NCBI GenBank assembly: GCA_963693315.1
Contig: OY856186.1
Location: 92,239,536-92,303,535, forward strand
Source: Diogma glabrata
Taxonomy: Eukaryota > Arthropoda > Insecta > Diptera > Cylindrotomidae
Direction of reading: 5' to 3'
Length of the DNA: 64,000 nucleotides
The notes under the pieces: generated by a model
Seen by the model: the letters and a program-made list of their open reading frames with translations, nothing else
Databases searched by the model: none
What the model was told of the DNA's origin: nothing
Program-made: the position numbers and the translations under genes
In this document: piece after piece, positions 19,930 to 32,271 of the stretch
Layout: every line of letters begins with the position of its first letter
Numbering within the stretch: position 1 is the first letter of the stretch

Positions 19930-20900
19930 AAACTTTTTTGTTGAAGCAAACAAGTCAAAAACCTCTAACTGCAGAGGTTTATATTTATAAGAAACGGATT
20001 AAATGTCTCCATAGATTCTAAATTTATGAAGATTTTAAAAATATTAGTATCCAAACGGCCGTTATAACGGATTAAAAAAAACACTTTTTTTTCTAGTATA
20101 AAGCCTATAGTTCCTTAACCATGTGTCAGATTTTTCTGATTTACGAACTTGTCCAAGATATTAATAAAACACACATTTTTAAGAAAGGTTTTTTGATCTG
20201 GCTCTACAAATGCGACCATGAGAGCGCCGGTTGATTCAAACGCATTTTGTGTTTTACAAGCTTTTTTGTTGGAGCCGTTCACTCAGAAACCTCCAACTGC
20301 AGAGGTCTTTTTTTGAAAGAAACTGATTAAAAAGGTTTCAAAGATTCTAAATTTATGAAGTTTTAAAAAAATTTTAGAATCCAAACGGCCGTTATAACGG
20401 ATGTAAAAAAGAGAGTTTTTTTCTAGTATAAAGCCTCTAGTTTCTTAACCATGTGTTGGATTGGGCTGATTTATGAACTTGTCCAAGATATTAACAAAAC
20501 GCACATTTTTACAAAAGGTTTTTTGATCTGGCCTTTTAAATGCGACCGTGAGAGTGCCAGTTGTTTCAAAAAAAAAAATTTTTTTGCGTACTTTTTTGTT
20601 GGAGCCGCTCACTCAGGAACCTCTAACTGCAGAGGTCTAGTTTTGAAACAAATTGATAAAAAAGATTCCAAAGATTTTAAATTTGTTAAGTTTTTTGAAA
20701 TATTAGTATCTAAACGGCCGTTATAACGGTTTTAAAAATCAATTTTTTTCAGAAAAAAGCCTCTAGTTTCTTAACCACGTGTCGGATTTTGCTGATTCAC
20801 GAACTTGTCCAAGATATTATTAAAACACACATGTACAGAAAATTTTTTTGATCTACCTCAACAAATGCGACCGTGAGAGTGCCGGTCGTTTTCGTTATAT
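19930..20900. repeat. Tandem satellite, about 330-bp period, three units
   Basis: Three head-to-tail units, each with CTTTTTTGTTG, then ACCTCTAACTGCAGAGGT, a CGGCCGTTATAACGG block (at 20056, 20386 and 20715, so periods of 330 and 329), ACTTGTCCAAGATATTA, and AAATGCGACCGTGAGAGTGCC. Units differ by scattered substitutions. The array ends where a (TA)n tract begins. Confidence 0.88.
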
Positions 20901-20908
20901 CTCATATC

Positions 20909-21064
<156 letters not shown>

Positions 21065-21156
21065 TTTTTTTTTTTGTTTTTTTGTCTCCGCTTATCATAT
21101 ATAGTCGTTTGGCACAAAAATTTTTCCGAAATTCCGAGATGAAGCCCATTGCAATA

Positions 21157-21183
21157 GGTAGATTTTTATATGAAATCTACCTA
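21157..21183. repeat. Small palindrome shared at three sites
   Basis: AGGTAGATTT/AAATCTACCT inverted words around a short loop. The same block with its left flank (CCGAAAT...GCAATA) occurs at about 34176-34240, and a related word lies near 15113-15137. It may be the terminal hairpin of an unidentified element. Confidence 0.5.
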
Positions 21184-21186
21184 AAA

Positions 21187-22079
21187 GCGTGTCAACGTCA
21201 AATAATATTCCATAAGTATAAGACTAAGTGTGCTATCGTTGATTGAAAAAAGTTCATCCGCCAGCACCCGTAAAATATCACTGATCTTCTTATATCAGTG
21301 ATATCTTACTGCCATTGCCAGTGGTATACGATATCTCAAGTTAACTGATTTGCCAATAGCAGACACTAAAGTATGCGGGGTTGTCACAACCATAGATCCA
21401 AAATTTTAAATTTTACATATGTTCCTGCGGGCGGGAAGATATATTAAATTTATTGGTATTAATGCATTGTTACCGTTTGCAAATCACTATTGCAAACGTG
21501 TTGCCGGCTACGTGCCACTATTATTAATTAGTTTGTTTATCATGATTGCCATCCGTTTTTGATTATACATAACCTATGCTTCTTTGTATAGTATTTGTGC
21601 AAATTCCATTTCATAATTTTGAGCTTTAAAAAGATTAAACCGATGTTATCAACTATCTTCACTTAGTTTTAGAAACATGTATTACATACCATTCCAAACC
21701 AACAACATATTTGGTGTAAATAATGTGTTAAATTCCAATATAGGTATATAATTTTGATTTATAAATGTAATTGTTTGTCAGATTATACTTTCATTTTTCA
21801 ATTTCATAAAATTATGTTCAATGTAAAAAACATTGATCAAAGCAAACCAAGTATATAAAACGATATTTAAATAAAAACCCAATTCAAAAAATTAAGGCAA
21901 ACCCCCTTAAGTTAATTATAAGAGCCCTGGGGTTCCGTTTATATACATAATATATAGCCTATTTCCATCTGGAATAATGTACCTTTCAAATAGTGAAAGA
22001 ATTTTTCAAAAAGGTACAGTGATTTTGGAGATTATCAAATACGAACAAACAAACAAACATTAATTTTTATATATATAGA
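21187..22079 (-). mobile_element. Non-autonomous Helitron/DINE-like element, copy H2
   Basis: Full-length inverted counterpart of H1. On the minus strand it starts TCTATATATATAAAA after an A (22079) and runs through shared blocks ATCCGCCAGCACC (21258, inverse sense) and CGATATCTCAAGTTAACTG (21330). Between copies the first 150 bp are diverged, while the rest aligns well. Non-coding. Confidence 0.65.
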
Positions 22080-22884
22080 TTGTTCTGAGGGTGATAAAGT
22101 AGTCGTAATTTACAAAGATTTTTCTAGAGCGTTCCATAACCTAATAATTATGCGGTTATTATAAATAAATTAAAGAAAGTTAACAAATATTGTTATTTTC
22201 ATTAAGATTATCTAACGAAAATTAAGCTTATTTTGATTTAGATATTTCTCGCGGCTTATTTAAGGAAATGTTATTGAAGCCTATTTAACTAAATTATTTT
22301 TTTTACTACTTGCATGAGAAATTTCTATTATTTACTCAAAAACCCAAGACAAAAGTTAATTTTCTCAGCTGTGGTTACTAATTCAGATTCCCCACACCTA
22401 ATAATAAGTATTTTAGCACCTTGGTAAATAACAAAAATATAACTTTTGTTTGTTTGTTAAACTGAGTTCATCTTTGAATTTTTTTAGTTTCTTCCTACAG
22501 GTTAGTTTATTTGCAATTTTAATTCGTGTTGAACATTTCTGTTGAAATTTAGCTTAGTTGTGAGTTGTAGACTAAAAAAATTCAAAATTTGGTTCATCAA
22601 TAGGTTTTCAATTTCATGTCAAAAATAAATAAAAGCTATATTTTTTAATGCAAAGCATATGTGACTTTTATATAGTTTTAAGAAAATTCATTGAAAATAA
22701 ATTTCTAACTAAGCAGCCCTGAATAATAAATATCCAATACGCAATCCAATGATATGATAAACAATGTTTCACCAAATCAAAATTTTTATTTATTCACCCT
22801 TTGCTTATTAATTGACATTTTATTTTGTGAATAATTAAGAGTTTTAGTGCATTTTTTATATCAAGTAGTAAAAAAAATAGTATA
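22080..22884. other. Non-coding AT-rich stretch
   Basis: Nothing recognised. Confidence 0.4.
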
Positions 22885-23005
22885 TAAACCTCGGTGAAGA
22901 AAATTTTCTCCATTTCGGTGCTTAATTCGCTCGAAACTTCGTTTCTCGCGAATTAATATCCACCTCAATGTAGAAAATTTACTTTATCACCTCGGTATAC
23001 AATGT
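22885..23005. repeat. Small inverted-repeat element with central hairpin
   Basis: The outer words CCTCGGTGA...AGAAAATTT recur inverted as AAATTTACTTTATCACCTCGG. Inside, TAATTCGCTCGAAAC and GTTTCTCGCGAATTA (about 22922-22956) form a near-perfect 15-bp stem with a 3-base loop. Possibly a MITE of unknown family. Confidence 0.5.
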
Positions 23006-23334
23006 ACTATTATATTCTTCTTTTATTGTTATTCTTCTACAAACATATGAGTCTAGCATATTCTTAGTTTAATATAACAAAATCTGCATTTTTAATGGTT
23101 GGTTAAATAAATAATAAATAAAGCGAGAAATAACCAAGTTTGATTCATTTTCCAGCTTGCAAGCAAAACCATAGAAATCAACAGCGAAAGGGGTTTTAAT
23201 ACCACGTGACTATGTATAAGGCTGCCTGGCAATAGACCGTTATAAACAGAAGGTTATCTCTAGAATCTTGTTTTAGACTAGCACAAAAATTAATGGTCAA
23301 ACCGATACTTTCAATCATCATCAATGAATATTTC

Positions 23335-23465
23335 ATAATAAGATTGAGGGTTCTACCGTTGGCTGAATACGGTTTATACGCCAGCAACCCTAAAATATTA
23401 CCTTGACTCATATCTTATATCTCACGTTAACTCGTATGTCAATAGCAGTTACTGGAGGACGCAAG
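23335..23465 (-). mobile_element. DINE-like fragment, copy H3
   Basis: In reverse complement it carries CTGCTATTGACATACGAGTT, AACGTGAGATAT and CCTAAAATATT...GCTGGCG in the order seen in H1. 5' part missing. The flanks 23006-23334 and 23466-23779 show nothing else recognisable. Confidence 0.55.
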
Positions 23466-23779
23466 GTTTTCACGCCCGTAGATGAAAAATAGAAAGTAAA
23501 TTACAAATCAACATCAAATGATCTCTTCATGCGGGAAGACTTGTTAATTTTGGTTTTATAACATTATGTAAACAACTGTTTAATATTAAAATTTAAAACA
23601 AGATAATATTAAACGATTAACATTCTGGTGTTTGTGAGAAACCATTATTTTACACTTGACCGATTGAAAATATAAAAAATTGTTGTTAAAATTAAAGAAA
23701 ATATCACGTTTCGTTCATTTACGTTGACAACAATTGATATTTAACTATCTTTACGATTGGCTTACGGTTTTAAGGAACG

Positions 23780-25211
23780 CTTATATTACATTCATGAGCT
23801 CAAAGTGAAATTCTTACCCCCACTTTTTTGGCATTTCTCGACGTTTTAGGACATACTGGTTCTAAAAAAGCAAAAAAAAAATGTGTCTGTCTATCGGCCG
23901 GCCGCCATTACCTACGCTGCAGGGAAAACGGCTGGAGGGATTTCAAAAATTTTTTTTTCTAAAAAAAGGTATGCTAAAGGGACAGGTACGAAAGGACGCT
24001 GTATTCGATAACTGTACCGGAGTGTCAAAAAAATTGTTAAGTGTGTCAAAAATAGCAAATTTTCATATTTTTGGCTTAAAAAACGTTCATTTTAAGTGAT
24101 TACGAGTAGGAACATTAAATTTGGAGAAATCTTGATGGTAGGGATTAGTATTTGAGATCAAAATCTAGATTATTGCATTATAAGTTTGTCAAAAACATGC
24201 TGTCAAGTGTGTCAAAAGAGAGATTATTTATTTTTTTACCTAATTTTTTGGAAAAAATAATAAAATTAATTGTTTGTTTGAAATGAAATTTTATTATTAT
24301 TATTGAGAATTGTGGCATTATAAGTTTGTCAAAAAAATGTTGTCAAGTGTGTCAAAAGAAAGGTTTTTATTTATTTTTGACCCAATTTTTTTAGAAGAAA
24401 ATAAAATTAATAGTTTGTATGACATGAAATTTTATTAATATTATAGAGTATTATGGTATTATAAGTTTGTCAAAAAAATAATGTCAAGTGTGTCAAAAAA
24501 TGATTTCATTTATTTTTTTAGCCAATTTTTTGGAAAAAAAAGTAGCTGATTTTATGACGTAAATGTAATTGAAAATGAAATTGGACATGGAAATTTTGGA
24601 ATTTGTTATAGTTTTTGAATTATTTTTGGAATTTTGAAGAAGTTTGTATTTTTGATTTTATAATAATTTTTGCAATATTTTTAGAATTTCGGAAAAATTA
24701 CTTCGGTCTGAAAGAATTTGTGAAATAAAAGAACTTCTGAATTTTGAAAAAATTTTCAATTTGTGATTTTGTAATAATTTTTGCAATATTTTTCGAATTT
24801 TGGAAAAAGTTTGAATTTTTAAGAATTTTCGGAATAATATTGGAATATAGAAAATTCATTCAATTCATTTTATTTTCTTAGTTTAAATATTTGGTTTTGT
24901 TATAATTTTTGGAATATTTTTGGAATTTGGAAAAAAGTTTGATTTTATTTAATTTAACAATATTTTTGGAATTTTGATTATAATTTTCCGGCAACGTATT
25001 GATGTTTCGTGTTAGTTTTGAAAAAAATTTCTAAACAAAGACGTAAAATACTTGTACTTTAACAAAGAGTTATGTTTGATATACATCGCTGCCCAAAACT
25101 AAAAACTATATCCTCATAAAAGTTTTTTGCCGAAAACTATATCAAAATCCTCAACCCAGAGCGAAGTCTTGATATCTCAGAGCTGTGAGATTTCAGCCCC
25201 TCCATATTTTT
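23780..25211 (+). repeat. Dispersed repeat X, copy X1
   Basis: Begins near ATTACATTCATGAGCTCAAA and contains TTCTTACCCCCACTTTTTTGG, CGGCTGGAGGGATTTCAAAA, three units of about 160 bp each with TTGTCAAGTGTGTCAAAA (24190-24500), a run of GGAATATTTTTGGAATTTTG words, then ATTGATGTTTCGTGTTAG. It ends CTCAGAGCTGTGAGATTTCA then GCCCCTCCATA. The same order is seen at 30046-32027 (inverse), 46512-48285 (palindrome) and 60595-62312. No coding capacity; small ORFs inside are chance. Confidence 0.8.
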
Positions 25212-28069
25212 CAAATGTAGTATTCAACCACTTCAGTATTTAATCAACCTTTGCAACATTTCCTATCGATATGAGCTTTTACAACCTTTTTGATAGCGGG
25301 CAGATGTCGTAAAACGCCTTAGTACATATGTGCAGTGTGCATACAAACGTTCCGCTAGAAATAAAAAGTAGTTTAACATTTTCTAAAGTGACTGATTTCA
25401 TTTAACTTTTAATATAACTTTTGTAATAATAAATTGATGAATTTTATTTTATTTTCATCTAAAATTATATGCGAAAGAAGAAGGTAATGAAAACAGGTAC
25501 AAAAAACAAACGGGTACTTAAAAAATTAATTTTAGTGATTCAAAAAATTTTTATATTTATTTAATATTTTTTGTATGTCAGTTTTCATGTCGGTTTACTG
25601 ATATTTAAATTTATTTTTTATAGTATTAAGTAAATTGGGGAAAAATAATATTATTTTTTATATGTAAGCCAAATATTTCATTTTTTTTAATTCTGATTTT
25701 TTTTTTCATTTAAATTGTATCGTTAAACAAATGGCACATTTTATTGAAAACAAATCATCAACTATAGTGAAGTGACTTACTGTTGGTAACTTGAAACAAG
25801 TGCATTAACGGTTTTTAAAGTTTTGACTACTAAACAATTTGAACTAGGTAAAAATTGGTCGAATTCCAATAACTTAGTTACATTGCTGCCCAACACCAAT
25901 CTAATCGATTAGTCCCGCTAGAAGTTCCAACATCTGTATTTAGTTCTAGTTTTTGTCATTTATCTTAGTCTTTAGAAGTATTAGAAGTTTAAAGAGTATT
26001 AGAGTCACAATTAGAGAGCGCATAAAGTCACACTTATTTATGTCCAAAACACAAAAACAATAACCCAAAATAATAATGCTCCATTCCCCATTTCCACTTT
26101 TCAAATCTCGTAAAACATACCTAGCAAAAAACTGAATCTTTCTGATTAAAAAAACATAAACTACAATATTGATAAAAATATTTATGAAATTATCGTCCAA
26201 GAATTTTGTCTCAACTCTCAAGCACAACATACATGACACAATACCTCATTTTAAAAATTTATTATCTCCCTAACAATGCTCAAAGATCGATCTTCAACTG
26301 TAATATTTTTACAATTCAAAAATTGTTACACATTTTTTTAATTAAGATGGAGATCCGTCACCAAACATTAATTTGTTATGATGAATTTCATTTTGTTGTT
26401 CCGGTTTTCAATCAAACAAAAAACGGTTATTCTATTCACAGATTATTGTTTGAATATAAATAAAATCACCTCTTCAACTCGTTATCGACTATATTCAGTT
26501 TATTAAATGAATCTTTTTTTTTAATTTCCACTAAAGAAAATCTCAACTAATGATACCTGAAGGCTTATAATTTGAAAATTTTTAAACAAAAGCAAAACAA
26601 AGGAAGGAAAATTCCTATGTGAATGGAATAGTAAAAAAAAATTCATCACAATTTAAATGAAAATTGATGAATTTTTGTTTATTTTTATATTTTAATAGTA
26701 GACAGGAAAACGTATTTTATTTAAATATATTAAACTAGTTTCATTTATGTCACTTACTCTTAAATAAAATTAATTTTAATTTTTTACTAAATAATAAAAA
26801 ATTAAATTATTCGTTGGTAATCCAAAATAAGTTTTTTTTTGCTAATTTAAATTAAAAATCACTAAACACTAAATACTTTCAAACATTCACTACAAAGTTT
26901 AAACTATTTCTAATATTCTTCTTTTTATTGATAACAATTTATTCTATAACTTTTTAAAACGCTTTTTGTATTTAAAAGTTTTAATTAAAAATTAATTAAC
27001 TGTCAGTAACCGAAGTTAATTTCAATTAGTTTAATTTTGTTTTAATACCACTAATTTGTTTTTTCAATTCAATCTTATCGCAACCAAGATTATAAGGAAA
27101 CTGAATCAGTAAAACGTTTTTTAAGTATTTTTTATTAATCGCAGAGAGTATTTTTTTTTGTTTAAATAAATAGGAAAATAAAAACAATCAAGAAGAAGAA
27201 ACGTTGTGTGTTTGATTTTGTTGGTGTATTAAAATAAGAAAAATATTTAATAAAAATATAAAAAATACAATTTTATTAAGTCGCTTATTGTTATTGTTGT
27301 GTTTAGTTGATAAATACATACTTAAAATACAGAGAACTTGGAGAGGGTTCGATAACGAGAGAAATATATAAATAAAGTAAATAAATAATAAAATATTAAA
27401 TGCTTTAATAGAAAATTAAGTTTTGATAATGAGTGATAAGAGGATTTGCTTAAGCTTTGCCAAAAAAAAGGTTTCATTATTCTAATTCGTTGATTGTTGA
27501 ATTAAACAATGACAGTTGGAATCTATAAATCATGTTTTCAGCTACTTCACATGAAGTGATTGGTTTCAAATTTCATAAACAAGGTTATTATTTTATCCTG
27601 CCTGTAGACTGTTATTTGTCTTGTCTCTGTTTTAGAGCAAAAACCTCAATAAAATTAAAACAAGTTTAATCAATTGGTGAGGGAATTTTGAAAAACACGT
27701 GCAAAGTTTAATTAAATGTTTTACCCGTTTGCGAACAAGCGATTTTGCTTACATTCTATTTATAAGTTTCATTGAGAACAGGACCATATAACCTATGAGC
27801 CCAATGAAGCGACTGCACCAGACGCCAAATTAAAAGACGCCAAAGTTGAGTTATGTTTTAAGTTGCATTACTTTTTCTTTTTGGTTTTTATTAAATTTTG
27901 TGGCCAATTAAATTTTATTTTTCCATATAAAAACAAAAATTTAGTTTTGTAACAAAATTAAATTTTATGTAAATGAGATATCTGAAAATATGTAATTTTC
28001 TTGCATGGGTTTACTTTTCTCGCAAAAGAGGATGAGCTTATGATGATTTGTATATTTGTTCTAGCTTTT
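25212..28069. other. Long non-coding AT-rich stretch
   Basis: No gene, RNA or repeat family recognised. ORFs at 25946-26239 (minus) and 26206-26463 (plus) are low-complexity readings without motifs. GCTGCCCAACACCAATCTAA near 25884 recalls the GCTGCCCAAAAC word of repeat X but is too short to call. Confidence 0.4.
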
Positions 28070-28260
28070 GATCTACGAACGTGACAACTTTGAATACGAC
28101 AGTGACTGTCATACAATTGACATACAACTTGACGTGAGATATTAGGTATACCACTGAAAATAGCAGTGAGATATTGTTAGCCAAAGTGATGTCTTAGTGG
28201 AGCTGGCAAAATAATTCTATTTAGTCAACGGTATACTCAATCTTGTATGTAGTATATATT
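28070..28260 (+). mobile_element. DINE-like fragment, copy H4
   Basis: Contains ACGTGAGATATTAGGTATACC, AGCAGTGAGATATT and TTTAGTCAACGGTATACTCA, the same order as the 3' half of H1 but diverged. Confidence 0.5.
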
Positions 28261-29226
28261 CCTTGTAAAAGCCACGCGATTGAATGCTCAAAACACCTCC
28301 ATTTATATGAGTACTCTCGACTCGAGTACGGCCATCCAATTTTAGTTTTATTCCTGCAAATTATTTTAATAAACTCATTTCTTTGCCTCTTATTTTACTT
28401 TTATTTCTTACATCTTATCATTATATATTTGTGTATAATAATATAGTGGTTTCATTATATAATAGGATTTATTGTTTAGTTATCCAAAATATGCTAAAGG
28501 ATTGAACATGAGGGAAAAAAAATTGAAAGATTAATGAATCATAAGAGTTAACTCTAGAGCAATTTTCATACGATGTGCTGCTCATACTTAAATCTTATTG
28601 TAAATAATGCAGCATCATCTACAGGTAAACTTGAACTAGGGACATTCCATGCTGGTGGGGAAAACAGTGAAAATATCAAATTACAGTAAAGGGATTGTTT
28701 TGCGTATTATTTGGTTTAGAAATGTTAAAAGTTTCATATATTTAATATTTCTCTCTCAAGCATTTAGTTTTTTAGCATCGGCAACACTTTGAAGTTGGCA
28801 TCAGTTTGTTTTGATTTTGCTGAATCAAATTTTGAACAATAGTAAGTTACATTATTTTCTTTAAAATAAATGTTACAATGGATAAATATTGATTATTGCA
28901 CTTAAAGTTAATATTGTACACTTCTTAAACAAGTTTTCTAGTTAAAATAACTAAATTATATGCATAAAGTACACTGTTACATGTAACGTAAGTTACTAAA
29001 ACTTGTAAGCAGTTTTATTAGAAAATAAGAAATGGAAAAACAATGTTAATCATTTCAGATTTTCTTACTGATAGGTGAATACTAAACTGACAGCAATATT
29101 TTTCTTTTAAATATTACTTATTTGTTTTTTTGTGCAATAATCAAAATGTGTAACGTAAGTTACCAATATATGTATGCAACGTAAGTTACCCAATTAAAAG
29201 GTTCTAGTCATCTGTTCAGAATTAAC

Positions 29227-30003
29227 ATGGCGTGTCAACATGCAGAATACCATGCACTCCATATGCCATAAGCACCACTCTATGGCTTTGATTTCGGACA
29301 ATTTAAGTCATTCCAAAGAAACGTAGTACCTTACATAGACTGCTTACTCGAAAAATTTCCTGAAGAAATAAAATATGTACATATTTGGTCAGATGGGCAA
29401 AGCAGCCAATTTAAAAATCGTTACATAGCTTCAGCCTTGCATGTTATTGAGCATCACAACTGAAAAAAGTTAACCTGGAACTATTTTGCCTCTTCCCATG
29501 GCAAAGGTCCTGTTGATGGGACAGGTGGATCCATAAAAAGGAGTGTGCGAAATGCTGTACTAAAACAAAAATACATTGTCACCAATGCAAGTGAGTTTGT
29601 TTCTGCAGCACACGATTAGGTAGCCATCTAAAATAAATGTTCTAGAAATCACCCCAGCTGATATTAAGATGCGTAGCAAAAATCTCAATCTATCTAAAGC
29701 ACTTTTACAAGGTTCCCTTATTGAAAACATTAAGTTAGTCCATCATTTAAGAACAAAGGGAGAAGAAAACAGAGGGGTTTTATTTAGTCAAAGATTTTGA
29801 GAAACGAAAAGGAAAATCAGATATAAAAACTGGGGATTGGTATATGGTTGAATATGAAAACTCATTATATCCTGGAGTTGTGACGTTCGTTTAAGATAAT
29901 GAATATAAAGTAAACGTAATGGTGGCTGCAGGAACCTATTTGAAATGGTCAGAAAATAAAGATGAAATCTTTTATAAAAAGGAAAGCATGATAAAAAATT
30001 GAG
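29227..30003 (+). pseudogene. Transposase-like gene remnant
   Basis: Reading from ATG at 29227 gives FKSFQRNVVPYIDCLLEKFP, then VHIWSDGQSSQFKNRYIASA, a stop, WNYFASSHGKGPVDGTGGSI then KRSVRN, and further blocks (EFVSAA, LVHHLRTKGEENRGV, NEYKVNVMVAAGTYLKWS, EIFYKKESMI) in changing frames. At least four stops or frameshifts. The WSDG.SSQFKNR...FF..SHGKGP.DG.GG pattern occurs in uncharacterised arthropod and cnidarian proteins that I believe are transposon-encoded; the Asp of WSDG could be a catalytic residue. The family name is not certain. It sits between subterminal motifs of element A, which supports a role as its former transposase. Confidence 0.6.
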
Positions 30004-30045
30004 CCACTAGTACTTGCCAATAAAAGAGAACATTATAAGTTTAAA

Positions 30046-32027
30046 ATATGGAAGAACTGAAATCCCGCAGCTCTGAGATATCAAGACTTCGGTCTGGGTT
30101 AAGGATATAGATATAGTTTTCGGCAAAAAACTTTTATGAGGACATGGTTTAGAGTTTTGGGCAGCGATGTATATCAAACATAACTCTTTGTTAAAGTACA
30201 TGTATTTTTTTTAATCTCTGTTTAGAAATTTATTACAAAACTAACACGAAACATCAATACGATGCCGGAAAATTATAACAGATCACAAATTAACATAATT
30301 TAGTGAAAAGATGATACACTCAGCAAACTACTCAAAGTCCTCTCCATTTAGCGTTGCGAGAAAATATTACAAAATCACAAATTCATATTCCTTTAAAAAT
30401 TCCAAAAATATTGTAAAAATTAAATATAATCAAACTTTTTTTAAAATTCCAAAAATATTCCAAAAATTATTATAAAATCAAAGATTAAACTTTTTCAAAA
30501 ATTCTGAAAATATTGAAAAAATTATACAATATCAAAAATTGAAACTTTTTTCAAAATTCCAAAAATATTCCAAAAATTAGAATAAAATCAAATATTTAAA
30601 CTTTTTCAAAATTCTAATAATCCAATAATTCCAAAAATTCTTAAAAATTCAAAAATTGAAACTTTTTTCAAAATTCTAAAAATATATATAAAATTAAAAT
30701 TTTTTTTTTTTTTTCAAAATTCTAAAAATATTCCAAAAATTGGAATAAAATCAAATATATAAACTTTTTCTAAATTCTAATAATATTCCAAAAGTTCTTA
30801 AAAATTCGAAAATTCAAACGTTTTCCAAAACTCTAAAAATATTGCAAAAATTATAACAATATCAAAAATTGAAACTTTTTCCAAAATTCCAAAAATATTC
30901 AAAAACAATAACAAATTCAAAAATGTCCATGTCCAATTTCATTTTTATTTACATTTTCAGCAAACTATTCAAAAACCTTCAATTTAGCGATTCGAGAAAA
31001 TATTACAAAATCACAAATTCATATTTTTTTCAAAATTCCAAAAATATTGTAAAAATTATAATAAAATCAAACGTTTTTCAACATTCGAAAAGTATTCCAA
31101 AAATTATTACAAAATCAAAAATTGAAACTTTTTTCAAAATTCCAAAAATTATAATATAATCAAAAATTTAAAATTGTTCAAAAGTCCAAAAATATTCCAA
31201 AAGTTCTTACAAAATCAAAAATTAAAACTTTTTCCAAAATTCTAAAAATATTGCAAAAATTATTACAAAATCAAAAATACAATTTTTTTTCAAAATTCCA
31301 AAAATATTTCAAAAACTATAACATATTCAAAATTTCCATGTCCAATTTCATTTTCAATTACATTTACGTCATAAAATCAGCTACATATTTTTTCCCAAAA
31401 AAATTGGCTAAAAAAATCAATGAAATCATTTTTTGACACGCTTGACATTATTTTTTTGACAAACTTATAATGTCATAATTCTCTATAATAATAATAAAAT
31501 TTCATTTCAAACAAACAATTTTTTTTTCCCAAAATATTGGGTAAAAAATAAATTAAAATCTTTCTTTTGACACACTTGACAACATTTTTTTGACAAATTT
31601 ATAGGGCAATAATCTAGTTTTTGATCTCACATACCAATTCCGACCATCAAGATTTCTCCAAATTTAATTTTCCTACTCGTAATCACTTAAAATGAACGTT
31701 TTTAAGCCAAAAATATGAAAATTTGCTACTTTTGACACACATAATGATTTTTTTGACACACTTCCGGTACAGTCATCGAACACAGCGTCCTTTCGGACCT
31801 GTCCCTTGTGAATACCTATTTTTAGAAAAAAAATTTTTGAAATCCCTCCAGCCGTTTTCCCTGCAGCGTAGGTAATGACGGACGGCCGGCTGGCCGGCCG
31901 GCCTACAGACAGACACACAAACTTTTTTTTTTGCTTTTTTAGAATCAGTAGGTCCTAAAACGTCGAGAAATGCCAAAAAAGTGGGGGTAAGAATTTCACT
32001 TTGAGCTCATGAATGTAATACTTAGGT
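30046..32027 (-). repeat. Dispersed repeat X, copy X2
   Basis: Inverse of X1: starts ATATGGAAGAACTGAAATC, passes CAGCTCTGAGATATCAAGAC, long AAATTCCAAAAATATTCCAA arrays, TTTTGACACACTTGACAAC units and CCGTTTTCCCTGCAGCG, and ends GTGGGGGTAAGAATTTCACT then CATGAATGTAATAC. Longer than X1 because of extra array units. Inserted in element A. Confidence 0.8.
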
Positions 32028-32271
32028 CTTTCAGACCGAAGTAGTATAGCTATTCCCTTTTTTAGTAACGTATGTTACCACATTATTTTTGGCTGTTAAT
32101 TTTTTTTTTTAAATAAGTACACCACAATTTATAAATTCATTTTTTTGCTTTTGATTATTATTATAAGAATTCGCTTTAAAAATAAAATTTGTATGATAAT
32201 ATTTGTTTCTACCAAAGTTCTGAATGTGAAAAAATGGTCTAAATGTAACGTAAGTTACCATGGAATGGCCC

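Larger units (their letters stand above)
28639..32271. mobile_element. 4-bp-TSD DNA transposon with broken transposase-like gene (element A)
   Basis: Inverted ends GGGACATTCCATG (left, 28639) and CATGGAATGGCCC (right, to 32271), flanked by the 4-bp direct repeat ACTA (28635-28638 and 32272-32275). Near both ends it carries GTAACGTAAGTTACC-type motifs: 28987, 29153 and 29178 on the left, 32066 and 32245 on the right. The interior holds a decayed gene (29227-30003) and a later insertion of repeat X (30046-32027). Without X it would be about 1.65 kb. A 4-bp duplication is known for the Sola superfamily among others; assignment is tentative. Confidence 0.72.

Noticed and set aside
19930..20900. 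CRISPR-like array
   Set aside because: The units are 330-bp whole-unit satellites without short repeats separated by unique spacers, and the genome is eukaryotic.
23881..24099. 72-codon ORF starting MCLSIGRP, with similar readings at 31673-31976 and 60618-60890
   Set aside because: The reading is not kept in the same frame among X copies, so it is not a conserved protein.
30869..31436. ORFs of 96 and 61 codons
   Set aside because: They lie in the AAATTCCAAAAATATT arrays of repeat X2 and change with array units.
23780..32027. One 8-kb element bounded by X1 and X2 as long inverted repeats
   Set aside because: X2 lies wholly inside element A, which has its own TIRs and ACTA duplication, and other X copies stand alone, so X1 and X2 are separate insertions.
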